Source: Hybos culiciformis (Eukaryota; Arthropoda; Insecta; Diptera; Hybotidae). From it: DNA of 64,000 nt. The translations under genes and the position numbers were made by a program. The notes under the pieces were generated by a model that did no database searches, was not told the origin of the DNA, and saw nothing but the letters and a program-made list of their open reading frames with translations. The DNA is taken from NCBI GenBank assembly GCA_964007475.1, contig OZ023275.1:5332001-5396000 (forward strand), written 5' to 3'. Positions within the stretch are counted from its first letter, which is position 1, and the number at the start of each line of letters is the position of its first letter. Positions 1 to 13,499 of this stretch are shown in pieces.

Positions 1-193
1 ATTTTTCAAAAATAGATATCGGTTATTATATTCGAATACAATCATATATATGCTTCTTTTTTCAACCGCTTATATTCGAATATTTCTTTATTTGTTTTTT
101 TTTCACTCAATAAAAAACTACTCCCAAATTATGACTCAAATTAAAAAAATTGATATTGAATTGAAAATTTTTTGGACTTTTCATTTTTTAAAT

Positions 194-310
194 TCAGTTT
201 AGTTGTCGAATTCATTTTGTGTTGAAGAAAAATTTAAATTCGGAATAAAAATTTTCGTGCAAAATTTAACAAAAAAAAAAAAAAAAGGATTTTTTAACAG
301 TGAAATAAAT
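194..310 (+). promoter_or_regulatory. possible initiator and non-coding first exon
   Basis: The sequence TCAGTT at 194-199 fits the arthropod initiator consensus TCAGTY. About 115 bases later the sequence AAT|GTAAGT (splice at 310/311) is a consensus 5' splice site. No ORF lies between, so this could be an untranslated first exon of a plus-strand gene whose coding exons are far downstream (ciboulot, 23 kb away, is one possibility) or outside the window. This rests on two short motifs only. Confidence 0.22.
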
Positions 311-573
311 GTAAGTGAAAGCAATATATTTTTTTTTTAAATAATAAATTTTAATTAGGTAATATATTAATTTTAGATTTGCGACTGAATAAAATTTATA
401 CATTTTTTTTTTTGACAAAAACAATTCCTTATTTTCTTTTTAACTATGCAAAGGACTTGGGCTGGGCGTCGACCGGTTTTTTTTTATTTTTCTTTATTTT
501 GCAAAGTAAACAATATGGGTTTGATTAAATTTTAGCTTCTCCAAGAAAAAAGTTAAGCTAAAGTGCAGATGAC

Positions 574-840
574 GTGAACCACTCAGAATCGTCTGAAGCT
601 CGGAGAGGGGGTAGAGGCGGTGCCCAAACCCCCGAAACTGAAATCAGTTCTTGTGGCAAAGGCCCTGTTTCGGAGATACGGCCCCCCAAAGTTTTCATAC
701 ATTTTGTATGGGAATTTTTTTTTTTTGCTCGATTTGCCCCATTTTTGTGTAGAGAGTATAGGGGGTGTCCCAGAACAAGAGGAGGGGGTGGGAAGCGGCG
801 GGCGGTCTTGTGGTTGGTCAGTGGTATTTGCACTATGAAG
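574..840 (+). repeat. GC-rich dispersed repeat, copy A
   Basis: This roughly 270-base island is far richer in G and C than its surroundings. It contains runs such as GGAGAGGGGGTAGAGGCGG, a GGCCCCCC tract and a long T tract. The part from about 725 to 820 aligns with 30,368-30,465: both start GATTTGCCCCATTTTTGT and both contain GCGGGCGG followed by TGGTTGGT. Two related copies 30 kb apart mean it is a dispersed repeat rather than a gene. The ORFs crossing it in several frames have no protein-like composition. The family is not recognised. Confidence 0.5.
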
Positions 841-3792
841 AAAAGGTTTGGTTTTCTTAAACAATGTCGTTCATGTGTGAAAATGGGTATTCTGGAAGCT
901 TTTGTTAATCAGTATAGGTAGACTTACCTACCTATCTAATGGTAGATAGATACATAATGAACAATTAAAATTTATAAACTCAATTATTAGGGATCCTACT
1001 TTTATTCATTCCTTAATTTTGCTAACTAGGTACCTACCTAACCCTAACCTATATAGTATATATGTACACTGCTAATTGCTTAGATGGCTAACTAGGTGTA
1101 TTTAAATGTCAAATTTTTGTTTTCCTTTACTTGAGGGCGATAAAAAAAATTAAACACACCTGAATATGTTTTTTACTTTTTTTATGCTTAACTTCTTTTA
1201 CCGGTTATATTTTCAAAATTTATCCAAGTTATTTATATCTATGTAAATACTTATGTACATATTTATTTATTTTTTGGTCGTCTTAATAAAGAAAATTTGT
1301 ACAACGAACAAATACCTACAATTTTATTAACATTAATAAAAATTAACAAAAAAATAGTGTAGGTATGATATTTAAAAAAGTATAGGTAGGTACTTAATAT
1401 ACTTTTAATAACCTATGTATATATTTTTGGATATTGCGCAGAAATACCGGCGTTTTCAGTATTCAAGTGTGGATATTTTAATTTGTTTTTTTTTTTTTTT
1501 CTTCTTTTTTTTTTGTGGTCTTTGAAAAAATAAATGAATTTTGCATTGAGAATATTTTTTTCAACGATGAAGTTCAAGGCTCAATGATTAGAAAAGAAAA
1601 AAAAAACATTTTTAGTATTTTAATTTTTTCAAATTAATGTAATATAATGGTATATTAGGAATTTAGTTTGTTGAGTTTCTGTTTTGCATTTTATGTGCAA
1701 ACTTAATGGGATATCAGGCAGAATTTTAGGCGATTCATAACTTAGATAATATTACAGTCAATATATGTATCTTTTTTAAATTATAATTAATAATATAAAT
1801 TTGTCAGCCAAATATTGTAATATTGCATGAGTTAACTAAATGATGAAAATTAAGTTAAGTTAATAATTGCATAATAAGAAAATTCTGATATAAATTGATT
1901 TTTGGAAATTAATAAATTTTGATTGTTAAAAACTTCATTTTTGGTGAACAAATTAAGAAATTAATCTAGTTTTACCGAGAGTTTGACTTATATCATTTAT
2001 TAAAACTGAGTTCTTATGAGTATCTTGATGGGACGATTTCATCATGTAGTAGAGAAGGTTCCATATTAAAAAATCATAACCTCGTAATGAGATTAAGCAG
2101 GAATGTAAAAGTACCAATTAATTTTTGTTAGGTAGTGTTCTTTAATAAAAAAAAAAAATATAATACCTCTTCGTAAATAATTTAATACACAGATATTAAT
2201 TTAAATTTAAAATGCAAATGGTAATAAAAATTTTTTAAGTTATTTTTATCACGATTTGAATGTTTTTTTTTTGATAACGTCATAGACTGGGTATTTAAAA
2301 AATACATATAATTTAAATACGTTTTGTCATCTTAATAAAATTTAAATATTATATTGAAAAATTTATTTTATTTAATGATAACAATATCTGACTCAAATTT
2401 TAATATAAATTTTTGATTTTATTAAAATAAATACTAAACGTACTTTTTAGTTTATTTTTTTTACTTATTTCAAACAATTGAATATGTATAAATGCTTCGA
2501 CCTTTAAAGACATTTCTTAATACATATATGAAATTAGTAACTGACTAAGTACTAGGCCTCATTATAATTTATTTGAGAAAGAAATAATTTAGTAACCTCT
2601 ATGTTGAAAATCTTTTATTGAAATATATTTTATTCCCAGGAATCTTAATTAAATTGTCTTTTTCAATTTAAGTGAAAATACAGAAAGTTATGAACAGACA
2701 TTAGCTCTAATTAACAATCGCAAACGAAACAGTAAATATGCAAATATATTTATAGGATAAAAACAATGCAATTAAAAATTTGCTCGACCAACAGATTTTT
2801 TATATTCAATAATTAATTATATCTACATATTTTTCGTTTATGTTTTTGAATTTTTATTTTTTTTTTTAAATAAAATTACAAATTAATTAATTAATTTTCC
2901 CTGAATAAACATTATTTTTTTTATTTTGTATGTTTTATTTATTTTTTTTTGCTGTTAATGTCGTTGACCAGAAAATTTGTTGTGTTCCAAAACAAAAATT
3001 AAAATTTTTTTTCATTGTTTTTTCCCTTCGTTAAAATGAAAACAACTTGCAAAAATGTCATATCAGCAATTTAAATTTTTTTTTTTTTTTATCTAATTCC
3101 ATTAACTATTGAAAAAAACAAAACCAATTAGTTTATTTTTTGTCAATGTTCCTGGTGTACTTTTCGGACCTATATAACTTGATGAAAAATAATGTGAACT
3201 GCTTTATTTTGAGTGGAGAATATTTTTCATTTTAAAATTTAGAAATTGATGATGATGAGGCAAGATTTAATTTTTTTCTGAGTTTATTTGGCAATACTGT
3301 CAAAATAAATACTTCAGTTTTGTGTACAATTTCTATTAGGTATGTACATCATAGTTTCTATAATTCAGAACAATTTTTCATTTTGTGGACAAATAACATT
3401 TAAGTAATCATACTCAATTCTTTTCCTAAACTTAAACGAAAACAGTTTGAATATAAACATATATTGAATTTGATAACATAAGTATTCTTATCTTATCGAA
3501 ATTTAATTTAAATTTATACCTATAAAATAAATTTTAAAATTCAATAAAATTATCGATATTTTAAATTTCCATTACTTTTTATCGAAATATTGTAATATTT
3601 TAAAAAATAAATTTCATTTTGTCATTAACAAATTTCAACAAAATAAATAACAATTAAATCTGTTGATATTAATACTGTATTTACCAAACTAATAAGTATA
3701 CTTAATAATTTCAATTCGAAATTTGAACATTTTTTTTTTTGAAACTTTGAAATTGAGTGTAGAAATCATGTGCATTAGAATTTTGTGGGCAC
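841..3792. other. gene-free AT-rich stretch
   Basis: I see no coding exon, RNA gene or bounded repeat. The interval has short tandem motifs of the AGGTAGGTAC type (about 915-955, 1030-1040, 1383-1395) and many poly-A and poly-T runs. Confidence 0.6.
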
Positions 3793-4178
3793 AGTTACTA
3801 AACCCTGAATAAAACATAAATATGATTTCACATGGTCCAACTTCTATTCTAGACTAATAAATTAGAAAAAATTTCCTAAGTTTAAAACTTAATAAAATGA
3901 AGTTAGAAATAAAGCTTTCTCATCAAAACTAAATGAAATATTATTTAAACAGATGTAATTTTAATAAAAATTATAAATTTTATTAAGTTACTAAACCCTG
4001 AATAAAACATAAATATGATTTCACATGGTCCAACTTCTATTCTAGACTAATAAATTAGAAAAAATTTCCTAAGTTTAAAACTTAATAAAATGAAGTTAGA
4101 AATAAAGCTTTCTCATCAAAACTAAATGAAATATTATTTAAACAGATGTAATTTTAATAAAAATTATAAATTTTATTA
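3793..4178 (+). repeat. perfect 193-bp tandem duplication
   Basis: The segment 3793-3985, beginning AGTTACTAAACCCTGAAT and ending in ATTTTATTA, is repeated immediately at 3986-4178. Period is 193 bases, two copies, and I see no mismatch. It is non-coding. The identity suggests a recent duplication, or an assembly artefact in which two haplotypes or read overlaps were joined head to tail. Confidence 0.9.
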
Positions 4179-7100
4179 GGAAGTTATTTTTGTTCAGTTT
4201 TTTGTTAAAAAATTATTACATTCAATCAGTAATAAATATTCTTTTGTTTTTTATTTCGCATTCCACAACATATATATAAAATATTTTCACGATTTTATGC
4301 ATATACCTATATCTATTTAAATGTTTCTCTAAAGATTTCACTTTCGATTATTTTCAAATAATATTCCACATCGTTTATCGCATTATCAAGTAAATAATTC
4401 TATTTATAGAAATATAAATAAACAATGTTCTTATATTAATATATTTTTAATAAATTAAAAAAAAATAAAAATAAATTTGTTGATATTTTTCTAAATGATT
4501 AATCAGATAAAAAAAGAAAACAATTTTTTTTTTTTTTCAATTACCTACTTCAGCTTATTAAAAATTCACAAAGTCGTAGTGGGTTCTATGTATTTTTATC
4601 GCTGACAAAATTATCAGAAAAAGCTTATTTTGTTTCTTTGTTGTACATACCTATATATTTATAATTACATTTTTTTTTTAACGATATGATAATGTGAAGT
4701 TTATTGTTCTCTGGGAATAAATATATTGCCCTTACTTTTGCTTACTTTTAGTGTAATAAAGATTCTGCTCCCAGCTGTTTTCATAAATGTTCAGATTTTG
4801 ATTTTTTATCAAGTGGATTTAACAAATTTTCATAAATTTTAATAAGATTCCAATGAAATTTATATGTAGTATCATTAAAGTTTTCTGCTGAGCCTGACAA
4901 AAAGAAAAACATAATTAAGTAGTTTTTTTTTTTGCGAATTCTTTTGAAGTTCAATTAATACAAACTTTTATGAGAAATTTTAGTATTAAAGATTTTCAAT
5001 ACATAAGTGATTCAACAAAAGAATCGTAATTATGTGTTTTTTTTTAATGGTTAAGTAAGTAAGTAGTCCTTTTTTTTCATTGACGCTATTTATAATGAAA
5101 TCATTAATATGCAAAAAATTAACATTAAATTTTTCTTTTTTTTCAAGAAATCAATAAATATGCAAAGCGAATAATAAATTTTCTTAAACAGAATATAAAA
5201 AATGTTAAGTTGATTAAGGTTTTTAATGGAGTCAATGATGCATATAATATAAGTAAAAGTAATGAGATTTTATATTCAGAATCACTAAAATATTTTAATT
5301 CAAAAAACTTCGAGCTTAAAATGTGAAGTTTGATTAGTGATAATGAACCATTTAAATTTGATACGGCCAACTAATACAAGCAATTAATTGTTCATTTTAA
5401 TTTCTATAATTTGCAATAGCTTTTTAAATTGCAATGCAATTGAAAATTATTTGTTAATTTATTATTCATTAAGCTTATTTAACATTGTGAAATTTTTTTT
5501 CAAATGATGATAAATAGTAAATAATCAAATAACAAAAAAGTAATTCATTATCTTAAAATAAATAAAAATTCAAATTTTGAGGGGTACTCAGCGTCATTTC
5601 GTTATGAAAATTCAAAGTCATAAGAATGTTATACCCGGTGATCACGTAAGATGAAGCGCATGAACGACGCGACACAAAATATCAAAATGTTATTTTTACA
5701 TCATTCAACGACGACGAAGTTGCTTTATCACCTTCTATACAAATTTATATTTTAACTTTTATGTAGTGTCTGCCGGGGCTTTCTCGCGTTACAATTATTG
5801 AGTCTTTGATCTTTGGAGTATTATAAGAGCTTGACATCCACCTCTTAAAAATGTATTTAACAGCACAATCATTTTTCAAGAAAATGCTATGGTTAATCGT
5901 CTTATGTCATCGTCATTTGTCTACATCTAACTCTTTTTTTTTTTTTTGCAATAGTATTTTAAATGTATATTGTACATATGTATAGATTTTAAGGTTTCCT
6001 TTTACAGTTAAATATGTGACTGATTTGAATTTCCTTTAACAAACAGAAAAAAAAAAACTAAAAATTCTATGAATCACGAAATGAAAAATAAAAAAGGGAA
6101 TTCGAGAAAGTTTTTAAATGCACAATCAAACACATATACATACTTATATTTTTTTTTACATTTTTGAATGCTTAAAATGTAGAAATTTATTTGCTTTTAA
6201 TATACAGAAATTAAGTGTCTTATCGTAAGAATTATTTTATTTTAAAAATAAATTTATTATATCAGAGTTTTTATTTTAATTGCATACAGACATTGAAAAA
6301 ATAAAATAAAAAACTAAAAATAAATATTTTTTTATCAGCATTTCAGTTGAATCATAATTTATATATTTATTCTGAATATTTGCTCTTTTTTTTTTGAAAT
6401 AAAAAACTGGATTAAAACTGAATTTTCACCGTTTACGAATTTTTATTATTTTTAAATTATCCATATTTCTGAAAATAAACATAATAAATATTACAATAGT
6501 TATTATTAAATTCACAATGTAATTAGAATTCCATGCTATATTTGATAAAAATATAACTACTAGTACCTACGTATCAATGTAGTCGATATTTTGGTCATTT
6601 TATTGACGAAAAGTATTTCAATGAATTTAGAAAGTAGAGTAGGTACACCATTCAATTTTATGAATAATCGGTTGTCAAATATTCTAGAACCTTTAGCCCT
6701 TCCAAATCCAAAATTATTAATTTTTTTATTTATAATTATCATAAATAAAATAGTTCTTTCTTTTTTATGTAGATACAAAACGAAAATATGTATTAATTTT
6801 TATGACAGATGTACCAATATTAGAACAAAATAATTTTAAATTATTATTAAAAGTACCTACTTTTCAAATTTTTGTCACAATGAATTAAATATATTTTAAT
6901 AAGCCAACTAATCGCTACACAAAAATCGCTATACCTAATAGATTTATTTATAACTATAATTTTGTTTTATAGAATATATTACATTATTTGTAAGAATATA
7001 TTACTCATTTTTATGGTTGGATTAATAAAAAAAATTATATATATACCTAATATTAAATTCTTATTTTATAAAATTTATCCAATTAATTAAAAATTATTGT

Positions 7101-8529
7101 TTTTTTTGTCTCGCAATAAAAATCTCCACGCTCTATTTACTCCATAATGGGTTTGTGAAAGAAGAAAATAAAATAGAATAAAAAGAATTATCACGATAAT
7201 TTTCAGTCAGCAGAAATAATACATTATAGGTATACCATGCCAAACGATTATTTTAATAGGAAAACTAAAACTTATTAAGAATTTTTGTTATTTAATACTT
7301 TTTACAACTTACATAAATTGCTGTTAATTTTTTATTTTATTTTATTTTTTTGTGAAAATTTAAATTTCTCTAGATTATAATTCTACATAATACTTCCGTT
7401 CAATAATAATTTGAACAGGTGCTTTTTTTTTTACTTCTATTGCAAACATTAAGTGAAAAATAATAATAATTTCAAGCACAAATACCTATGTGTAAAGTAT
7501 GTGTTTGTGGGACGTACAAACATAGTTAGAATATTATCATTTTTTTTTGTATTTTGGATAACGAATTTATATTTTTTTTTGCTTCTGATATTTGCACATT
7601 AATGTTTAATGTTAAAATCAGCAGTTGTTGTAAAATATTCGCGAAAAGAGAATGAATCATATCATTCATATAAAAGAATTCAATCGAATAGTTAACTAAA
7701 CTCCAGTTATTTGTAAAGCCAAAAAAAGCTTGGCAACAATTAAATGAACGGGCATGCATTAGCAGACAAATTGATGGTTTCAAGTGTTTCTAGTTTCTAG
7801 AAATAAATTATTATATGATAATATATCGTATATCGTTAACTGAGACATATTTTTTGTTTGATTTTGTCGACACAACTGATTTCATTTAGTTTTAATAGTT
7901 TTCTTTCTCTTCAAAACTTTCAGTTGATTTTGTGAAACTGATGATCGTTATAATTAGCATAAATATTTAATTACATAATGTCCGAATATACATATAGCCA
8001 GTAGTTAATAATAATTTTTTATATCAAAATAATACCGTTCTATTTTTTTTTGTTTTTTTTTTTTATACGAAAACTTTATGAGGTCGTTAGCATTTTAATA
8101 AAAAAAAAAATAATTATAAAAAAAATAATAAAATGTGGATTCAACGTAAAAAAAAATTCCATGTAAAAATTGGTTTGGCAGAGAGTTTCCAAAAAAAAAA
8201 AAAGTATATCTAAGCTTTTTCATTACAATGATATTATGTTAATCCATATGACTCACAGTCGTAGAACTTATATTTAATGTGAAAATAAATATAATAATAA
8301 ATGTTTAACCTGTTATCATAAATTTAATAGAATTTTTTTTTTGTTAAAACCGTGAAATAAAACGTTCAATTTTACACAATTATAAATGATTAAAACTTTT
8401 TGGTAAAAACTTCTTTTTTTTTTAAAACGATATAGAATAAGAATTTAGGTATAATAGGTAATTCACTGTGAGTCACAGTTTTTTGACACTCAATGATATG
8501 CATTTGTACGGAGTGAAAGCCGGAAAATC
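4179..8529. other. gene-free AT-rich stretch
   Basis: No coding exon is recognised. A locally more GC-balanced patch at about 5580-5830 (several ACGACG and GACGCG words) might be an old insertion or a regulatory element, but I cannot assign it. The short ORFs here are low-complexity translations of AT-rich DNA. Confidence 0.55.
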
Positions 8530-8627
8530 CTAATCAGGATTTTCAGACAAGTAGCATTCCACAGCAGCAAATTCGATAACGGTGGGCTTAATTGGTTTGT
8601 TGAAGGGGTCGATGGATTCTTGGATTT
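8530..8627 (-). CDS. orphan coding-looking terminal exon, unidentified
   Basis: On the minus strand an open frame runs from an AG at 8629-8628 to a TAG at 8532-8530. It encodes about 32 residues, including the stretches ESIDPFNKPIKPT and EFAAVECYLSENPD. Third positions are often C or G, amino-acid use is protein-like, and the patch is clearly GC-richer than its surroundings. In the same frame a TGA lies just upstream of the AG, so an exon would have to start there. The tract before the AG is not pyrimidine-rich, which weakens the call. No partner exon was found up to 22 kb, and I do not recognise the protein. It could be the 3' exon of a gene with very long introns, or a relic. The plus strand is also open here, which lowers certainty. 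Confidence 0.35.
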
Positions 8628-10337
8628 CTCATTCACTATAACCCACTGTTCTATAATTGTATAATACTACCCTCCATGTACATATTTCATTAAAATTTAA
8701 TATACAAATCATTTTTATTTAATATGGAGTGAGTGAAAACTTTATTCAGTTAAAAATTTTGAGGATTTAAGAAAATTTAAAATCTCTGTTTAAAACGTAC
8801 AAAAGGACTCCGCTATTATTTGAGAAAGCACGATAAATAATTATTACATATTACGAAATAGAAACGAAATGCTCTAATCCAAAATTTAACAAATATAGAA
8901 AATAGAACTGAAATAAACATTACTTTAAAACTGAATGTACAAAATGTTCTCAGTTTCAAACGAATGAATGTATCTTAATCTTTTCTTTTTTCAAAAATCT
9001 ATCGTCGTTTAAAAATCTATAGAAAATCGTCATTTGATTTCGATCATTAATTAATCTTTTGAAAATTTGTCCACAAAATTTAGTTATTTCTGATTTCAAA
9101 AGTATAAATTTAGGGGCTGTTAGATTTTTTTTGGCATTATATTAGATGTACATCAAAACGTACGCAAAACTAGCACAAATAAGATAGATATCCACTTTTA
9201 ATAATGTATTTCCAAAAATATAAAATAATTTATCTGTCCAATAAATATTTTTTTTAACTAATTTTACCTTATTTAGAATTTTTATAATTTTCAAATAGTA
9301 TTGAATTCTTAATATTTTTGAACATAATGTTCGTTTGTGTGTTCGTAAATGTATATTTTATATGAAAGATTTATTTAATTTTTTTCTGTAAGTTTTCTAA
9401 TATCTACTTTCAATACAATTACCATAATTAGTAATTCAATTTATAAAAAATATTATTTTGTATTCTGATTTAAATATAATTTATAATAGTATGTAACAAC
9501 ATGTTTATAATGTGAATAAAATAAAATTCAACTTGGAAAATTTTTAAATTGTTTCAGAATAAAATAAAACCATTTGTGGTACTATCGAAGAAGATTTTTA
9601 TTTGATAGAATTATAGATTGTTTTTGTTTGCCTAAGTTCTTATAATATCATAATGACAAACTGTTTAAGTAGCTTCAATTAAGGATAGACTTCTTCTTTT
9701 GATAATTATTATCGATTAATCTCAATGTAGTCAAGAATTCTAATTTCAATCAATCATTGAATTTTCATTAAAAATTTTAATAACATTAATTTAAATTTTC
9801 AATTATTATCATACTTTGTAATTATTTTCTCAATAACATTTCTATAACAAATTACAACTGTTTCCTTTGAGCGAATATATTCAATCTTAAAATCAAGAAT
9901 TAAATTTTTGAAAATTTATTTTATTTTTTCTTTCAAAATTTCAATAAAATTCAATTTTGTACGTTTCTTTTTTCATTATTCAAAGTTAAATATATTTTTA
10001 TCAGTTTAAAAGAAAATAAATTTGTTTTGCTTTTTATCTTAACAAAAATGTTATCATAATAAAAACAAGATCAACTAGCTCTACCACTCCCATATACACA
10101 ATATGTTTATATGAAGAAAACCTCTTAAGGAAATATTATGTTCTAATTAATGCACACAATCAATGCTTTTTTTTTGCTGTAGATTTCAATGTGTTTCAAG
10201 TGATCTTTAATATCAAGCGTAATTAATTACACAATAAAAATTAGATATTTCTTTCAGTATTTTCTTCAAATCAAAATTATTGAAAGAATTTCCACCATTT
10301 TTCAATTATGATATTGGACATGCATATAGATACATTT

Positions 10338-10448
10338 GGAAGTGCCAAAAATTGCCTTTGAAAGTCATAAAAACAAGCGGTTCTAACCTATTTTCCAGCG
10401 GTTCTAAGCTATTTCTATGACTTTCAAAGACAATTTTTGACACTTTCC
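10338..10448. repeat. 111-bp foldback element
   Basis: The two ends form an imperfect inverted repeat of about 32 bases. The left end reads GGAAGTGCCAAAAATTGCCT, and the reverse complement of the right end reads GGAAAGTGTCAAAAATTGTC. The loop has two direct copies of AGCGGTTCTAA. No clear target-site duplication was found. It could be a short foldback MITE or a transcribed hairpin. Confidence 0.6.
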
Positions 10449-11023
10449 CTTATCGTAGGGATAAAATTATATGGTGCAAAATTATTTACATTCAATTGCC
10501 TTTCAAATAACATTACTAGTTAATTTCTGAGACACCGCATTAAAAACGGCTGTACGCAGACTTTTCTGAAAATTGAGATTTCTCAAAATTTAAATTTTGA
10601 AAAACAATTTTTTTTTCACAACAAAACTTTTTTTTATAGAGTTCTTTTAAATTACATCAAAAACTGGGAACATGTCGAACAAAAAATAAGAAAACGAGCC
10701 TGTACGCAGACTTTTTCTATCTGGTGTATGTAAATTTTATTTACTTAGATATTCAACAAATATAAAAACTTTGAGAAATTTACAACTTCTCATAATCATC
10801 TAATCATTACAATTAGTTACAAAAAATCTTTTAAATATTTCAACTTTATAACAAATCAATTCTGATTAAAGTGAACAAAATATTACCAAAAATAGAAATT
10901 TGATTTAAAAACCTGAAAGAAAGAGTACGATATGCACACGTTCGCTTTACCCTTATGCTATAAAAAAAAAATAGTTATAAGAACGCAATATAATTTTTAA
11001 ACCCAAGCTATTTTATTTTTTAT

Positions 11024-11076
11024 TCAACGAACTGAACAACAAATCTTTTTTTCTTTTCTTTTATTCAGTTCGTTGA
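11024..11076. repeat. 13-bp perfect inverted repeat (hairpin)
   Basis: TCAACGAACTGAA at 11,024-11,036 is matched by its exact reverse complement at 11,064-11,076, with a pyrimidine-rich loop of 27 bases. No gene end is nearby to give it a role. Confidence 0.6.
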
Positions 11077-13276
11077 TCGCAAAAAATTTGCTAAGAATAT
11101 TTGCACACGTCATTATTATACCAACCATTATAGTATTTCAAGTTTAAAATTTTCTTTAAATACATGTTAACCTATACAGATTGTTTATAATTTAAAAAAT
11201 ATACCAATTTGTATTAATATATAGTGGTAAGCACGAGAAAGATTGAAATAAATTTATAAGTTTGAAATTTAATGTTCCTATATATCAGACAAGCTCAAAT
11301 TGCGGCTCTTTCAATTTTTTTTTTTTGTGGCTCAATAAATTATTAAGTTGTAACTATTGTAACTGAAATTTTGTATTTTACATTTTATTATACAATTTTA
11401 ATATAATTTTCCAAATTTTCGTGCACATATTTTTCAAGTAATTTTTAAATGTATTAAATGTTATATTGAAGTTTTTTTTTATTATTTAATTATGATAAAT
11501 TATTAATTAATTATGATAAAAAAATGCTTTTAGTTATTAATTAATTATGATAAAAAAAAATTAAGTTTAAGTTTACATTGATAATTTTGCGGCTCTACAG
11601 TATTTTACGGTTTTAGAACATGGCTCCCCATACATAAACCTTTGAGCACCCCTGCTATATATAAAGTAGTTTTACAGATTAATGATATTTATATGTCCAA
11701 ATTTCACCACAATAACTAGGAATTTTTCAAACTTTTAAGTTTTCTTCATTATATTTGTTTTGTTTTTTTTTTAGATCTTGTGTCATTTCGCTTACTATGA
11801 TCTTGCTCTGAACCCATTTATTTATCTTAAATCAAATATGATAAAAGTTATTTCATAAATTTTACCACTGCAAGAAGTTTAAATAGAAAATGCAAAAATT
11901 CCTAACATTCCAAAATAAATCAATACGACACTTTTCCGTTTAAAATAAACCAGATTTTACATCACATAATTAAAAATTAACGAAAATTTGTTAAAATACA
12001 CAGCTGGAATCTTAATAATAATAAAAATAAAATGAAATTTAAATAGTATAAGAAATAATGATGATTACAATATTAAAATATTCGACTTTTTTGACATTTA
12101 AATTTTTTATTGTTCATTACATTTTCAACATTTTTTTAAAATGTTTATTATTTTTGGAATTTGTTTGGTTTGTTGCGTTCCAAATGTATTTATTTACCAA
12201 CAGTTGTTGTATTTATTTTACAATTTTTTTTTATATTATCCCGAGTTTTTCAAGCCTCTTATGCATAAAAAAAATGGAAAATGTGAAAAATGTGTGCAAT
12301 TTAAAATTGATATTATAATTTTGAAAATTACTCTTTTTCATTTTATATTAGTTTTTTTTTTTTTAAAGATATGCAAACCTACGTACGTGCTTGCATCGCG
12401 TTTCAAATGAAAAATATTAATATAATATTTTTATATTCGCTATTCTCTTAAACTTAATTATTATAAGATTAGTTTTTCAATTTTACTCTATGTACATAGT
12501 TTTTTGTTAACTATTGATGTTTAATACTTATTATATTACATTGTTGCACATAAAAATGAAATGTTACAAATTACCTACAATATTATTCATAATGTCAAGT
12601 TTTTTATAATATAATATGTATATTGTGTATAGCTTCAATATTTATAATATATTCAAATCGATTCAAATATTTTATTAATTATTCAATAAAAAATTAAAGA
12701 ACTGTTAAGAGAAATTCTATGGGCTTTACTTTTTTTCTATTTTTCATAAATAACATAGAAAGCGTCACAGAGAAAAAAACATTGGTAACATGTAACACTA
12801 TCAAATAACGAAAAGACTTTTGATAGACTTGATCGAGCTGATTATACGGAAAAACAAACACATTTAGTTTATCTTATTTATGTATATACTTCAAAGTGTT
12901 ATCATAATTTAAGTTAAAAAACAAACGATTTAAAATATATTTTTATCTTTTTGATTTTTTGATAATGCATTTTTACTTTTGATAATACATTTTGATTTAT
13001 ATAAAAGTAAATGTATTGTCCTTAGTCACAACATTTTTGTAAATAGCACAAGCAGGCATTTTTATTTTCAATTAAGCACTATCCTTCATAATATTAAAAA
13101 AAATATGCCAAAACCATCAAATAATTGTAGTCATAAAAAAATAGAAAACTAAAAGATGTAAAATACTTTCACACTTTTTAAATAATGTTGATAGGATAAC
13201 GGATATAAAATTCATAATGATCTCTCAAATGATTTGTTAATCAGACATTACATTTTTAACTTTTATGAATTGATCT

Positions 13277-13499
13277 GGCACTACGAAATAATTTATACGG
13301 ACATAATTTATACGAGAAAAACGACATTGTTCATACGATAAATAATGTCGTTTGAAAGCGACATTATTTATACGAAAAAAAACGACTTTATTCATATATA
13401 AATTATGACGTGTCTGAAAGCGACATAATTTATTTGTATGGTAGGAATAATGTCGTTTTTTCGTATAAATTATCTCCGTATAAATTATTTCGGGACCCC
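13277..13499. mobile_element. 223-bp foldback MITE with 9-bp target duplication
   Basis: The element is flanked by direct copies of AATTGATCT (13,268-13,276 and 13,500-13,508). The left terminus starts GGCACTACGAAATAATTTAT, and the reverse complement of the right terminus starts GGGGTCCCGAAATAATTTAT. The terminal inverted repeats extend about 50 bases, and the interior contains further inverted copies of an AACGACATT word, so almost the whole element can fold back on itself. A 9-bp duplication with GG-starting termini fits Mutator-like or Merlin-like non-autonomous elements. There is no transposase. The 149-codon minus-strand ORF across it is an accident of the palindrome. Confidence 0.85.

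Larger units (their letters stand above)
8630..13267. other. gene-free stretch with small palindromes
   Basis: No gene is recognised. Apart from the inverted repeats listed separately, the words CTGTACGCAGACTTTT occur twice in the same orientation, near 10,550 and 10,700. The ORFs at about 12,058-12,410 are Phe/Ile/Leu-rich translations of AT tracts. Confidence 0.55.

Noticed and set aside
574..921. 115-codon plus-strand ORF and its overlaps
   Set aside because: Several frames of both strands are open through the same GC-rich island, a sign of base composition rather than coding. The island recurs as a dispersed repeat.
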